Source: JAXLXE01 sp046328115
GTDB taxonomy: Bacteria; Chloroflexota; UBA6077; JACCZL01
DNA: 64,000 nt
Reading direction: 5' to 3'
Assembly (NCBI GenBank): GCA_046328115.1
Contig: JAXLXE010000001.1
Location: 2,232,001 to 2,296,000 of the forward strand
This document shows positions 53,974 through 62,050 of the stretch, piece by piece (the stretch's first letter is position 1; each line of letters begins with the position of its first letter). The notes beneath the pieces were generated by a model that was not told where the DNA came from, did not search any database, and saw nothing but the letters and a program-made list of their open reading frames with translations. Both the position numbers and the translations under genes were made by a program.

Positions 53974-54522
53974 CTACGATGGATCGCGCCCCGAGAAACC
54001 GAGCATGCGGTCCTGCACCGACGCGTTCGCCGCGACCGACACCTCCGGGCCAAACCCTTTGCCCTCCCCGCGGAATTCCGGCCGCATGCTAGCCTGCATG
54101 AACCCCAGCGCCGTCTCGCACAGGTCAGCGTCCAGCACGCACGGCTTCCCAAGCGCCCTCGCCAGATCCCATGTGTGGATAAGCTGGTCGGTGATGGCCA
54201 GCGCCAACGCTCCGGGCGCCGGCATCTCACCAAAGGGAAGCGTCAATTTTTGATCCATCAGGCCAGCCTGGCCGGTCGCGGCCACCATCGCCTGCACGGA
54301 TCCCTCGTACGCTCCCACTGGATCCGCGGCGGCTGCACCCACCGCGCCGGGGTCGATCGCCTGCGCGATCATGGCGTTCGTCCCCGTCATGTGCTCGATG
54401 AGCTGCCGCGCGTTCCACTCGCTGCAGGGCGTCGGCCGATCATGGTCCGCGGAGGTGACTGCCCGCACCTGCGCCAGCGCGCCGTCCATCGTTCGCCGGC
54501 ATCCCTCGATCAGATCCATCAC
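53974..54522 (-). CDS. TIGR03086-family (mycothiol-dependent isomerase-like) metal-binding protein
   Basis: A 182-residue DinB/MDMPI-fold protein with the family motifs PTPCSEWNARQLIEHM and ITDQLIHTWDLARALG, whose His and Asp residues bind a metal. Related proteins include mycothiol-dependent maleylpyruvate isomerase, but most members are uncharacterised, and mycothiol is not expected outside Actinomycetota. It has the ATG pair MMDL at the start. It may share a transcript with the TauE-like gene 83 bp upstream. Confidence 0.85.
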   Translation of the reverse strand: MMDLIEGCRRTMDGALAQVRAVTSADHDRPTPCSEWNARQLIEHMTGTNAMIAQAIDPGAVGAAAADPVGAYEGSVQAMVAATGQAGLMDQKLTLPFGEMPAPGALALAITDQLIHTWDLARALGKPCVLDADLCETALGFMQASMRPEFRGEGKGFGPEVSVAANASVQDRMLGFSGRDPS

Positions 54523-54605
54523 ACACGCTCCTCACGCGGCGCACTCGCGGCGCGTACGGCTGATGGTGCCCCCGTCCGGACACTTCGCGCCACCATTCTT
54601 GATCC

Positions 54606-55370
54606 TCAACCGCCCGGCTGGCGCCCGCCCTCCAGCGCACCGGTCGCCAGCGTAAGCAGCCCACCCGCCAGCACCAGCAGGACCACCATCCGCGCAAACA
54701 ACGCGGCATTGATTCGGCTCACCAGACGGCTCCCCACGATGGAGCCCAGCACCAGCCCCGGCATGAGCGTGAGGCCCAGCCAGCCGATCTCTGAGGTGAG
54801 CAGCCCTGCCTGCCAGTACACGCCCATGGCCCACAGACCTGCCACCCCGAGATACAGCGACATCGTGCCGCGGAACGCATCCTGACCCCAGCCCTGATTG
54901 GACAGCAGGATCACCACCGGCGGGCCGGCCATCCCAGTGGCGCCCTGCAACAACCCGCCCACGAATCCGGCCGGCACGGCGGCCAGCCGCTCACGCGAGA
55001 TGCGCCGGCGGATGCTCAGCAGCAAGGGCACTGTGGCCAGAACCACGGCGGAACCAACCACTATCTTGATTCCCCACGCCGGCCAGTAGCGCAGCGCCAG
55101 CGATCCAAGCACCACGCCAGGCGCCGATGCCAGCACGATGATCACCGTCTCGATCAACCTGACGCTGCTCCAGAGACGCGCCGCCATCCCGATGCTGATC
55201 CACATCACCGCGAGCTGGGTGACCACCACGCCCAGCCGAGGCTCCAGGACCGTCAGCACTATGGGCACCGCGAACAGCACAGAGCCAAAACCTGTCAGCC
55301 CCTGGATGAGCCCGGCGCCGACAAAGGTCAGTATCAGCAATGCCAGCGTGCCCGGTTCCCACGGGCTCAC
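54606..55370 (-). CDS. TauE/SafE family membrane permease
   Basis: A 254-residue integral membrane protein with seven or eight hydrophobic segments and the two inverted repeat motifs of the family (GAGLIQGLTGFGSVLFAVPI; GGLLQGATGMAGPPVVILL). Members export sulphite, sulphoacetate or other organic anions. GTG 55370 places the first motif near the N-terminus; the frame is open upstream but that part is not family-like. It is divergent from grdB with 191 bp between the starts, so it may be co-regulated and move a substrate or product of the Grd enzymes; that is an inference. Confidence 0.87.
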   Translation of the reverse strand: MSPWEPGTLALLILTFVGAGLIQGLTGFGSVLFAVPIVLTVLEPRLGVVVTQLAVMWISIGMAARLWSSVRLIETVIIVLASAPGVVLGSLALRYWPAWGIKIVVGSAVVLATVPLLLSIRRRISRERLAAVPAGFVGGLLQGATGMAGPPVVILLSNQGWGQDAFRGTMSLYLGVAGLWAMGVYWQAGLLTSEIGWLGLTLMPGLVLGSIVGSRLVSRINAALFARMVVLLVLAGGLLTLATGALEGGRQPGG

Positions 55371-55494
55371 GCGCCCGACACCGGATCGGACGTCCCGGCT
55401 CCAGGAGCTCGTTGCCTCTTCACCGCACTTGCACTGCCCATCGATCGGGCCCAAGTATGGTGGATTCCACCGCAAGTCAAGGTCGCGGCACCGT

Positions 55495-55525
55495 TTGACG
55501 TGACCGTCCCCAGGCCGCATATCCT
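55495..55525 (+). promoter_or_regulatory. Possible promoter of the plus-strand grd operon
   Basis: TTGACG (55495-55500) is followed 17 nt later by CATATC or 19 nt later by TATCCT (55520-55525), ending ~37 bp before the grdB ATG, which itself has GGGAG six nt upstream. Confidence 0.4.
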
Positions 55526-55561
55526 GGAGCAATCCAAACTACACCCGTTAGGGAGTGCGCC

Positions 55562-56890
55562 ATGGCCCCGCCCGCGCGCGTCGTGCACTACGTGAACCAG
55601 TTTTTCGGCGGGCTTGGCGGTGAAGAGCTCGCCAACACCCCCGTGGAGCGCCGTGACGGGCCGGTTGGCCCCGGGCGAGCGCTGCAGCAGGCTCTGGGTG
55701 AGGGCGCCGCCATCGTCGCCACACTGATCGGTGGCGACAACTACGTCACGGAGAACCGCGAGGTGGCGCTCGCGGCGGTGCGGGACATGCTGGCGGACCT
55801 CAAGCCAGACGTCGTTGTGGCCGGACCGGCGTTCGACGCCGGGCGCTACGGTCTGGCCTGCGCGGAGGTCTGCAAGCTCGCCAGCGAGCTCCACATCCCC
55901 GCCGTCACCGCGATGTTCCCGGAGAATCCCGGGGTGACCCTGCACCATCGGGACGTGATCGTGGTGCCCACCGGGACGAGCGCGGGCGGCATGGCCACTG
56001 CCATGGGGGACGTGGCCCGGCTAGTGCGCAAGCTAGCCAGCGGCACGCCGCTCGGCCCCGCGGATGAGGACGGCTACCTGGGCCGCGGCATCCGCGTGGC
56101 CGGTCGGAGAACCCAGCCTGGCCATACGCGCGCCGCCAACATGCTCCGCGCCAAGCTGGCCGGCGAACCGTTCGCCACGGAGCTACCGATCCACGCTACG
56201 GAGGCTGTCACTCCAGCCGCGCCAATCACCAACCTGCGCCGCGCCACCGTCGCCCTCATCACCACAGGCGGCCTGGTGCCCAGGGGGAACCCCGACCGAC
56301 TCAACGCGGCGGCCTCCCGGCAGTGGTACCGCTATTCCCTGGCGGGCCTGGACGCGCTATCCGCGGACGACTGGGACTGCGTGCATCGCGGCTTCTACAC
56401 CGCCATCGTCAAGCGAAATCCCAACTACATCGTCCCGCTCCACGTGGTCCGCCAGCTCGAACGAGAGGGCATGATCGGCGGCATCTACCCCTGGTTCTTC
56501 TCCACCAGCGGGGTGGGCACGCCCGATAGCTTCTCAAAACCAATGGGCCAGGAGATGGCAGCGGATCTCAAGTCAGCCGGGGTGGACGCGGCGCTCCTGG
56601 TTGCTACCTGAGGGACCTGCAATCGTTGCGGCGCAACGATAACCAAAGAGATTGAGCGGGCCGGGATCCCCGTAGCCATGATCTCCGCCCTCCAGAACGT
56701 GGCCCTCAACGGGGGTGCCCCGCGGGTCATCCACGGCGCCAGAATCGAGCACGTCTGCGGCAATCCAGGTCTCACTCCAGAGATGGATCAAGGCTACGGG
56801 CGCCGCATCGTCGAGGCAGCGTTGCGGGCGATTGCCACCGGCGTCAGCGGTCCCACACTGTTCGAGCCGGCGGACGGAGGCACACCATGA
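55562..56890 (+). CDS. grdB: GrdB-type reductase selenoprotein B, read through UGA (Sec350)
   Basis: Substrate-binding selenoprotein of glycine/sarcosine/betaine-type reductases. Residues 1-349 match GrdB throughout (RVVHYVNQFFGGLGGEE, VAGPAFDAGRYGLAC, ENPGV, GGLVPRGNPDR, FFSTSGVGTP). The frame meets TGA at 56609-56611, after LLVAT, but continues in the same frame as UGTCNRCGAT, ITKEIERAGIPVAMISAL and so on to TGA 56888-56890, giving 442 residues. In clostridial GrdB the corresponding sequence is STUGTCTRCGAT with selenocysteine at 350, the same position. A hairpin follows the UGA. The grdE-like gene starts in its final stop codon. Which amine it binds is unknown. Confidence 0.9.
56609..56640 (+). 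promoter_or_regulatory. UGA selenocysteine codon with SECIS-like hairpin (grdB copy 1)
   Basis: The UGA is followed, 10 nt later, by ATCGTTGC-GGC-GCAACGAT (56622-56640), a perfect 8-bp stem with a G-rich loop, at the distance expected for a bacterial SECIS element recognised by SelB. Confidence 0.75.
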
Positions 56891-58200
56891 GCAACGTCAC
56901 GGCCGCGCAACCCAGCTTGGCGCTCGGCACCTTTCCCGTCAGCGACGTAGTCTTTGGACGGCAAACACGCTGGAACGACGGCATCCTTGAGATCGATCCT
57001 GATCATCTGGTATCCGAGATCCGCCGCGATCCCCGGATTCGCGAGGCGGAGCTGCACCTGCTCCGACCCGGCGAGCGCACGCGGCTGGTCAACGTGCGGG
57101 ACTTGATCGAGCCGCGCCACAAGATCGAGGGGCCGGGGGTGGTGTACCCGGGCACCTGCGGCCGACCCAATCTCACTGTTGGTCACGGAAGAACGCATCG
57201 CCTGTCTGGACTCGCGGTGGTGGAATCCGCCGACGCCGTCATCTACGACGGCAACGACGGATGGCTGGATCGCTGGCTCGACATGTACGGCCCAGGGGCA
57301 GAGGCGGCCCCGACTGGCGGCTTGCTGAACCTCGCACTACTCCTGAAGGTGGAGCCTGACATCGTTGCCCAGGAGCGGAGCGAAGCCGCCCATCGGGCGG
57401 CCCTCGATCTGTGCGATCGCCTGGCGCGCACCACCACCGGCTTGACACCCCCCCAGGAGCAGACGTTCACGCTGGAGCCGCCAGCCAGCGAGCTCCCCAA
57501 AGTCGTCTACATCGCCTGCCTGCGATCGCCCCAGCACTACTCAAGCTCGCTATACGCGACCTGGGTGGCCATCTACGGGATGACCAGGCTCACGCCACCG
57601 TGGCTGCTCCATCCCAACGAGCTGCTGGACGGCGCCATCGGCGGCCCGGCCTCGTCCCACTCCGGCACCACCTCCTGGATCATGACCAATAACCCCATTA
57701 CTCAGGATCTCTACGCCGGCCACGGGCGGGACCACCAGTTCCTTGGTGTGATCACCATCCGAACCCGCTGGACCTCACAGGACGAAAAGGACCTCACGGC
57801 GTACCAGGCAGCCAAGCTGGCCAGGATGCTGGGCGCGGATGGCGCCGTCATCACGCACGACGCCGGTGGAAACGACTTCATGGAAGTCATGCAGACGGTA
57901 CAGGCCTGCGAGCGGCTCGGCATCAAGACGGTCCTCGTGGCGCCCGAATCAGCGCCCGAAGACGGTGGGCTTCCGCTCTTGATGTCGCTTCCCGAGGCAA
58001 CGGCGATCGTCTCCACCGGCAGCGGGCGTCCGTCAGCCGAACCGCTCGCCGTTCCGCCCCCTGATCGTGTGCTCGGCGGGGACGACCTGTTCGCCACGCA
58101 GGACCGGCCATGGGAGCGAATCCCCGCCAGCTCCGTCATGTCCAGCACCCGCTGGCGCGACCACTACGGGACCGGGACGATCTCCTGCTTCGAGTACTGA
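56887..58200 (+). CDS. grdE: GrdE-type proprotein (reductase component B) with Ser at the pyruvoyl site
   Basis: A 437-residue homologue of the GrdE/GrdG proprotein. It shares LALGTFPVSDVVFG, RLVNVRDLIEPRHKIEG, GRTHRLSGLAVVES, LHPNELLDGAIGG, NNPITQDLYAGHG and HQFLGVITIRT. The clostridial proprotein is cut at an Asn-Cys (DGAIVSGNC-type) to make a pyruvoyl group that binds the substrate amine as a Schiff base. Here the segment reads DGAIGGPASSH, with no Cys, so Ser is the likely precursor residue, as in most other pyruvoyl enzymes. A C-terminal Cys (TISCFEY) is shared with both other copies. ATG overlaps the grdB stop (ATGA), with GGAGG six nt upstream. Confidence 0.87.
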   Translation: MSNVTAAQPSLALGTFPVSDVVFGRQTRWNDGILEIDPDHLVSEIRRDPRIREAELHLLRPGERTRLVNVRDLIEPRHKIEGPGVVYPGTCGRPNLTVGHGRTHRLSGLAVVESADAVIYDGNDGWLDRWLDMYGPGAEAAPTGGLLNLALLLKVEPDIVAQERSEAAHRAALDLCDRLARTTTGLTPPQEQTFTLEPPASELPKVVYIACLRSPQHYSSSLYATWVAIYGMTRLTPPWLLHPNELLDGAIGGPASSHSGTTSWIMTNNPITQDLYAGHGRDHQFLGVITIRTRWTSQDEKDLTAYQAAKLARMLGADGAVITHDAGGNDFMEVMQTVQACERLGIKTVLVAPESAPEDGGLPLLMSLPEATAIVSTGSGRPSAEPLAVPPPDRVLGGDDLFATQDRPWERIPASSVMSSTRWRDHYGTGTISCFEY

Positions 58201-58223
58201 TTCGGTCGCGACGATCCGGTGAC

Positions 58224-58253
58224 GGCGAGCCCCTCCGCGCGGAGGGGCTCGCC
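58224..58253. terminator. Bidirectional terminator between the convergent grd operons
   Basis: Two 15-nt arms, beginning GGCGAGCCCCTCCGC, form a perfect inverted repeat (about 12-13 bp of stem with a CGCG-type loop). It lies 23 bp after the plus-strand grdE stop and 4 bp beyond the minus-strand grdE stop, so it serves both operons. Confidence 0.8.
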
Positions 58254-58257
58254 AGGG

Positions 58258-59568
58258 TTAGTAGCTAGCGCAGCTCTGACGGCCAAAGCCGAAGTAGTCC
58301 TGGAGGTGGAACGCACCGTAACGGCCTGCAATCGGCTGAAGCTCACCCGCCCAGTAAGGGTCGGGCTCGCGGGCGCCCAGGACCCGCTCAACGGGACGGA
58401 ACGGGCCCAGCACGGCACCCGTTCCAGTGCTCACCGCGGATACGATGTCGCGGTCGTTGATCAGCAACGGCGTGGCCGTCCCGCCCTCGTCGTCCTCCTC
58501 CTCGGTCACCAGCACCGTGTTCAGGCCCTCGGCCTCGCAGGCCTTGACCGCGGCCACCGTGTCCACGAATCGGCGACCGCGCAGATTGGTGGTCACGATC
58601 GCACCGCTGGCGCCAAGTAGCGTGGCAAGCTGCGCATCCCGCTCGGCGATCAACTCCATCTCAGCCTGGCCGCCCCAGTTGGATCGGTGCACGATCACGC
58701 CCAGGAAGTTCAGATCCTTCCCGTGGCGGCGGGCCAGCTCCAGCACGATCGGATCGTTCAGCATTGGCCAGCTCAGGAGCTGGACCGACGCCTGGCTCAC
58801 CGCCCCATCCATCATCTCGGTGGGGTGCAGCGCCCAGGGAGCAGAGAGTCGGGTCACGCCGTACACACCGATGCCGACGTGCGTGTCCGGACCAAATCGG
58901 AACTCGGATGAGGCGAGCACCGGGATGTAGACCAGCCCCGGCAGCGCGGGGTCGCGGTGGGTGAGGTCGAATACCTCGCGCTCAGGCGGATCCAGACCCG
59001 CGATTGCAGCGGCCAGGTAGTCGGCCACGCGCAGCGCGACGCCGTGCGTTGCAAGGTGTCTATCCTGCGCATCCAGCCCGCGCTTCGGCTGGAGGGTGAG
59101 CACGAGATTCTGAAGTCCAGCGTAGGGCCGCGCCGCCCCGGCCCCTGACATGTCGATGAAATCCTGCCGTCGTTCGCTGCGGTCGTAGGCGTCCGGTCGG
59201 CCACCTCGAATGAGATCGCCGACGCCGGCTATCTCATCCACGATGTCCGCGGACTCAATCACCGCGAAGCCGCTGAAGCGGTGGGTTCTGCCGCGGCCAA
59301 CCGCGGTGATCGGCCGGCCGCAGAAGCCCGGGTAGCAGACGCCCGGCCCCTCCACCTTCACGCGCGGCTCGATCACATCGGCGACATTGATGACGCGTGC
59401 GCGATCGCCGGGCCGGGCCAGGTCTACGTCAGCGTACGTGAGATTGGGCTCCGCGCGCGCGATGTCCAGAACGGCCTGGCGGTCAATCTCGAGGATGCCG
59501 TCGCTCCAGCGGGTGCGATCGCCGAATCGCGCCTGGCGGACCGGAAATGTACCGAGCTCAAGCCGCAT
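58258..59568 (-). CDS. grdE: Second GrdE-type proprotein with Ser at the pyruvoyl site
   Basis: A 436-residue paralogue of the plus-strand grdE: MRLELGTFPVRQARFGDRTR, RVINVADVIEPRVKVEG, YPGFCGRP, GRTHRFSGFAVIES and NFLGVIVHRSNW are shared. The pyruvoyl region reads LHPTEMMDGAVSQASVQLLS; the Asn-Cys of the clostridial enzyme is replaced by Ala-Ser and the loop is about five residues shorter. It ends in RQSCASY, again with a Cys four residues from the end. Its ATG lies 11 nt inside the end of the second grdB. Divergence from copy 1 suggests a different substrate. Confidence 0.87.
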   Translation of the reverse strand: MRLELGTFPVRQARFGDRTRWSDGILEIDRQAVLDIARAEPNLTYADVDLARPGDRARVINVADVIEPRVKVEGPGVCYPGFCGRPITAVGRGRTHRFSGFAVIESADIVDEIAGVGDLIRGGRPDAYDRSERRQDFIDMSGAGAARPYAGLQNLVLTLQPKRGLDAQDRHLATHGVALRVADYLAAAIAGLDPPEREVFDLTHRDPALPGLVYIPVLASSEFRFGPDTHVGIGVYGVTRLSAPWALHPTEMMDGAVSQASVQLLSWPMLNDPIVLELARRHGKDLNFLGVIVHRSNWGGQAEMELIAERDAQLATLLGASGAIVTTNLRGRRFVDTVAAVKACEAEGLNTVLVTEEEDDEGGTATPLLINDRDIVSAVSTGTGAVLGPFRPVERVLGAREPDPYWAGELQPIAGRYGAFHLQDYFGFGRQSCASY

Positions 59569-60907
59569 CGTGCGCTCCCTTCAGGCCATCGTCGTCCGGG
59601 TCGAACCTGGTAGGTCCATCCACCGGGGACTCGAGGGCTCGCACCGCCGCGCGAACGATCCGGCGCCGTAGCGCCCGATCGGCCTCGTCGGACAGCCCCG
59701 GGTCGCCACAGACGTGCTCCACCCGTACTCCGGTCACCACGCGGTTTGCCCCCGCGCCGAGGGCAACCATGGGCAGCGCACTGATCTGAACCACCGGCAG
59801 TCCGGATCGCTCCAGCTCCTTGCTGATCGTTGCACCGCAACGATTGCAGGAGCCTCAGGTAGCCACCAGCAGCACGGCACCAACGTCCGCCGCGTGCAGC
59901 TCAGCGGCGATCTCCTGGCCCATGCGTTTCGCCTGGGAAACGGCTGTCTGGTTCCCAACCGTTGCGAAGTAAGTCTCGTGGAGGGACCCGATCCGGCCAT
60001 CTGCCTGCATCTCGCGAAGCACGTCCAGCGGCACCACGAAGTTGGGGTTTCGCGTATTGACGGCCTTGGTGCTGTATCCGCCGTGTACCGACTCCCACTC
60101 TCCCACCAGCAGCGCGGTTTGCTCGTTCAGCGGGTAGCGGAAGTAACGCTCCGCGCGCGCCGAGACCAACCGGTCCGGATTTCCCTTCGGCACCAGGCCG
60201 CCGCTCGTGACGATGCCCAGCTTCACGCGCCGTAGGTCGGGGACGGGCGCGGTGGGGGGAACCGCGTCGTACGTAGACACGGGGATCTCGGTCTGGAACG
60301 CCCGCCCGGCGATACGCGCGAGCACCATATCCACCGCCCGCGCGGCGCCTGGCTTCTCCCGCGTGACCGGCCTGCGGAAGCCCCGCCAGAGGTAACCCTC
60401 CTCCTCGGCGCTACCCAACTCAACGCCGGACCCCAGCTTGAGCGCGATACGAGCGACTGAACCCATGGCAGAGCCCATCTCTGCCACGTTCGTGCTCGTC
60501 GGCAGACAGATGAGCGCATTGCGGTGGTTCGTGAAACCCGGGTTTTCGGGGTACATCGCGGTGACGGCCGGTACGCCCACCGCGGATGCTTGCAGGCACG
60601 CCTGAGCGCAGGCCAATCCGTAGCGGCCAGAATCGAACGCGGGGCCCGCCACAAGCACGTCTGCGCCCGCGGAGGCGATCGCCTCGCGGATCATGCCCGC
60701 GGCGCGCTCACCCTCCTCCGCCACGAAATTGTCGCCGCCTACGATCGTGCGGACGACCTGCGCGCCTGCCCCCAGCGCCTGCTGAAGGGCGCGCCCCGTG
60801 CCTACGGGTCCCTCACGGGACTCAACGGGGTGGTTAGCGGCCGCCTCCCCGCCGACGCCCGCGAAGAACTGGTTCAGATAGTGAACCACTCGCACCGACT
60901 GTGTCAT
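59558..60907 (-). CDS. grdB: Second GrdB-type selenoprotein, read through UGA (Sec351)
   Basis: Starts at ATG 60907 (MTQSVRVVHYLNQFFAGVGG) with GGGAGG eight nt upstream; reading from 61012 adds a non-family extension. Residues 1-350 follow GrdB (AGPAFDSGRYGLACAQ, ENPGF, GGLVPKGNPDR, YFATVGNQTAVS). UGA at 59857-59855 continues in frame as UGSCNRCGAT, ISKELERSGLPVVQISALP and on to TGA 59560-59558, giving 449 residues. The UGTC/UGSC-x-RCGAT signature, length and position match clostridial GrdB. It overlaps the second grdE by 11 nt. The two GrdB proteins differ throughout the substrate part, consistent with distinct substrates. Confidence 0.9.
59826..59857 (-). promoter_or_regulatory. UGA selenocysteine codon with SECIS-like hairpin (grdB copy 2)
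   Basis: On the minus strand the UGA (59857-59855) is followed by ATCGTTGC-GGT-GCAACGAT, the same 8-bp stem as in copy 1 with a one-base loop change (GGT for GGC) and at identical spacing. Confidence 0.75.
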
Positions 60908-61030
60908 GCCCATCGCCTCCCTGTAGAGCCGTACTCGGCCCCCGCGGGGTGGCGAGAGTGCGCCGTCAACGAGGGCACCGCGTGAAGCCGCGGTCTCTCG
61001 GCGCGACTCCACGCCTTCATGGTTTAGTGT

Positions 61031-61045
61031 GAGCCGGACCGGCTC
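61031..61045. promoter_or_regulatory. Short perfect inverted repeat between redoxin and grdB
   Basis: GAGCCGG-A-CCGGCTC is a 7-bp palindrome in the 152-bp gap between the redoxin stop and the second grdB start. It could be an attenuator, an mRNA processing hairpin or an operator for an internal promoter. Confidence 0.35.
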
Positions 61046-61059
61046 GTGTGGCGGGAGCC

Positions 61060-61548
61060 TCAGCCGGGCTTGAACTCCGGATTGCCATCGTCCGCCGGCG
61101 CAATGACGTCCGCTGACTGTCCGAGCGCGGCCGCCACCTGCGCGGCCAGTGCGTTGAGGTCCGTCTTGGAGAGGCCGTAATGACCGGACTGAATGGTGCC
61201 CTGCCGGTCGATGAAGAAGATGGTGGGGGTGGCCGGCGGATCGTAGGCGCAGGACACCGGGAAATCCTCACCATCGATCAGGGTGGGGAAGGTGACACCG
61301 GTGTTCTTGTTGAACCACTCAGCCGCGCGGCTCGGGTTCTGGCTGATGCTCCAGAGATGCCAGCCGCCGGCACGGTAGCTCTGGTGTAATCGTTCGAGAT
61401 AAGGGAACGCCAGCGTGCAGGTGGGACAATCCGCTTTGAAAAAGGCCAGCACGACGGGGCCCTCGGTCAGTGCTTGACTCAGCGTGTGCTGAACCCCAGC
61501 CGTGTCGATGAGGGTAAAGTCCGGCGCGCGGGAGCCATTCTCCAGCAT
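61060..61548 (-). CDS. TlpA/AhpC-type redoxin (thioredoxin-like)
   Basis: A 162-residue cytoplasmic thioredoxin-fold protein with a CPTC active site (Cys41, Cys44) after VVLAFFKAD and a peroxiredoxin/TlpA-like layout (RAPDFTLIDTAG at the start, TIFFIDRQGTIQSG later). No signal peptide. Its ATG shares a base with the grdA stop (TGATG), so it is translated together with GrdA. In clostridia GrdA is reduced by thioredoxin encoded in the operon; here this protein is the obvious candidate to re-reduce the GrdA selenide-sulphide. That role is an inference from position and motif. Confidence 0.85.
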   Translation of the reverse strand: MLENGSRAPDFTLIDTAGVQHTLSQALTEGPVVLAFFKADCPTCTLAFPYLERLHQSYRAGGWHLWSISQNPSRAAEWFNKNTGVTFPTLIDGEDFPVSCAYDPPATPTIFFIDRQGTIQSGHYGLSKTDLNALAAQVAAALGQSADVIAPADDGNPEFKPG

Positions 61549-62021
61549 CAGGCGCTCTCCCCCTGCTGACGGACATTCCGGGTGGCCTCGGTCACGGCGT
61601 CGCCATCCAACGAGAACAGCGCGAAGCTCACCTCCCGTTCGTAGATGTCTTCCGGGACCTGCTCCCGGATCTCCGATTCCAGCACGTGGTAGACGGGTAG
61701 ATTCAGCGCAACGCCCGCCAGCGCGCCGGCCCAGGAAGGATCGCCCTCCGTCACCGTCTGCGCGTACAGCCCGCTGCTCTCCGCGGTGGGCATGCCCAGC
61801 AGCACCACCAGGTCTTCGGTGCCGCCCGAATCGACGGCCCGCTTGATCTCCTCTTGACCTTCCAGGTCAACAGCTCCCGCTGACGTTCAAACGAAGCAGT
61901 GGGTCTGCTCCAGCACCACCGTGGCGCCCGCCGCCTTGGCGCAGGCGCTGATGGCCGGGCCTGGGATCCCGTCGCGCTCGCCGAGCGCCAGGACGCGCTT
62001 CCCGCTCAGATCGATCGACAT
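61548..62021 (-). CDS. grdA: GrdA-type selenoprotein A, read through UGA (Sec45)
   Basis: The shared selenol carrier that takes the carboxymethyl-type group from GrdB and hands it to component C. ATG 62021 has GGAGGT six nt upstream and gives MSIDLSGKRVLALGERDGIP, matching the GrdA N-terminus. UGA at 61889-61887 falls in HCFVUTSAGAVDLE, matching clostridial CFVUTAAGAMDLE, where Sec is residue 44. Beyond it GMPTAESSGLYAQTVTEGDP and GALAGVALNLPVYHV also match. The full product is 157 residues, the family length. A conventional reading would see only a short 3' fragment. It overlaps the redoxin start and follows grdC by 29 bp. Confidence 0.93.
61854..61889 (-). promoter_or_regulatory. UGA selenocysteine codon with SECIS-like hairpin (grdA)
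   Basis: On the minus strand the UGA (61889-61887) is followed 16 nt later by TTGACC-TGGAA-GGTCAA, a perfect 6-bp stem with a GG-containing loop; a smaller CAGC-GGGA-GCTG hairpin lies between. Confidence 0.65.
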
Positions 62022-62050
62022 GACACTACCTCCGACCACTGGCACGCGGC

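Noticed and set aside
56609..56611. TGA as the true end of grdB copy 1
   Set aside because: Family-specific sequence (GTCNRCGAT and beyond) continues in the same frame, the position equals that of Sec in clostridial GrdB, and the next gene overlaps the later stop at 56888-56890.
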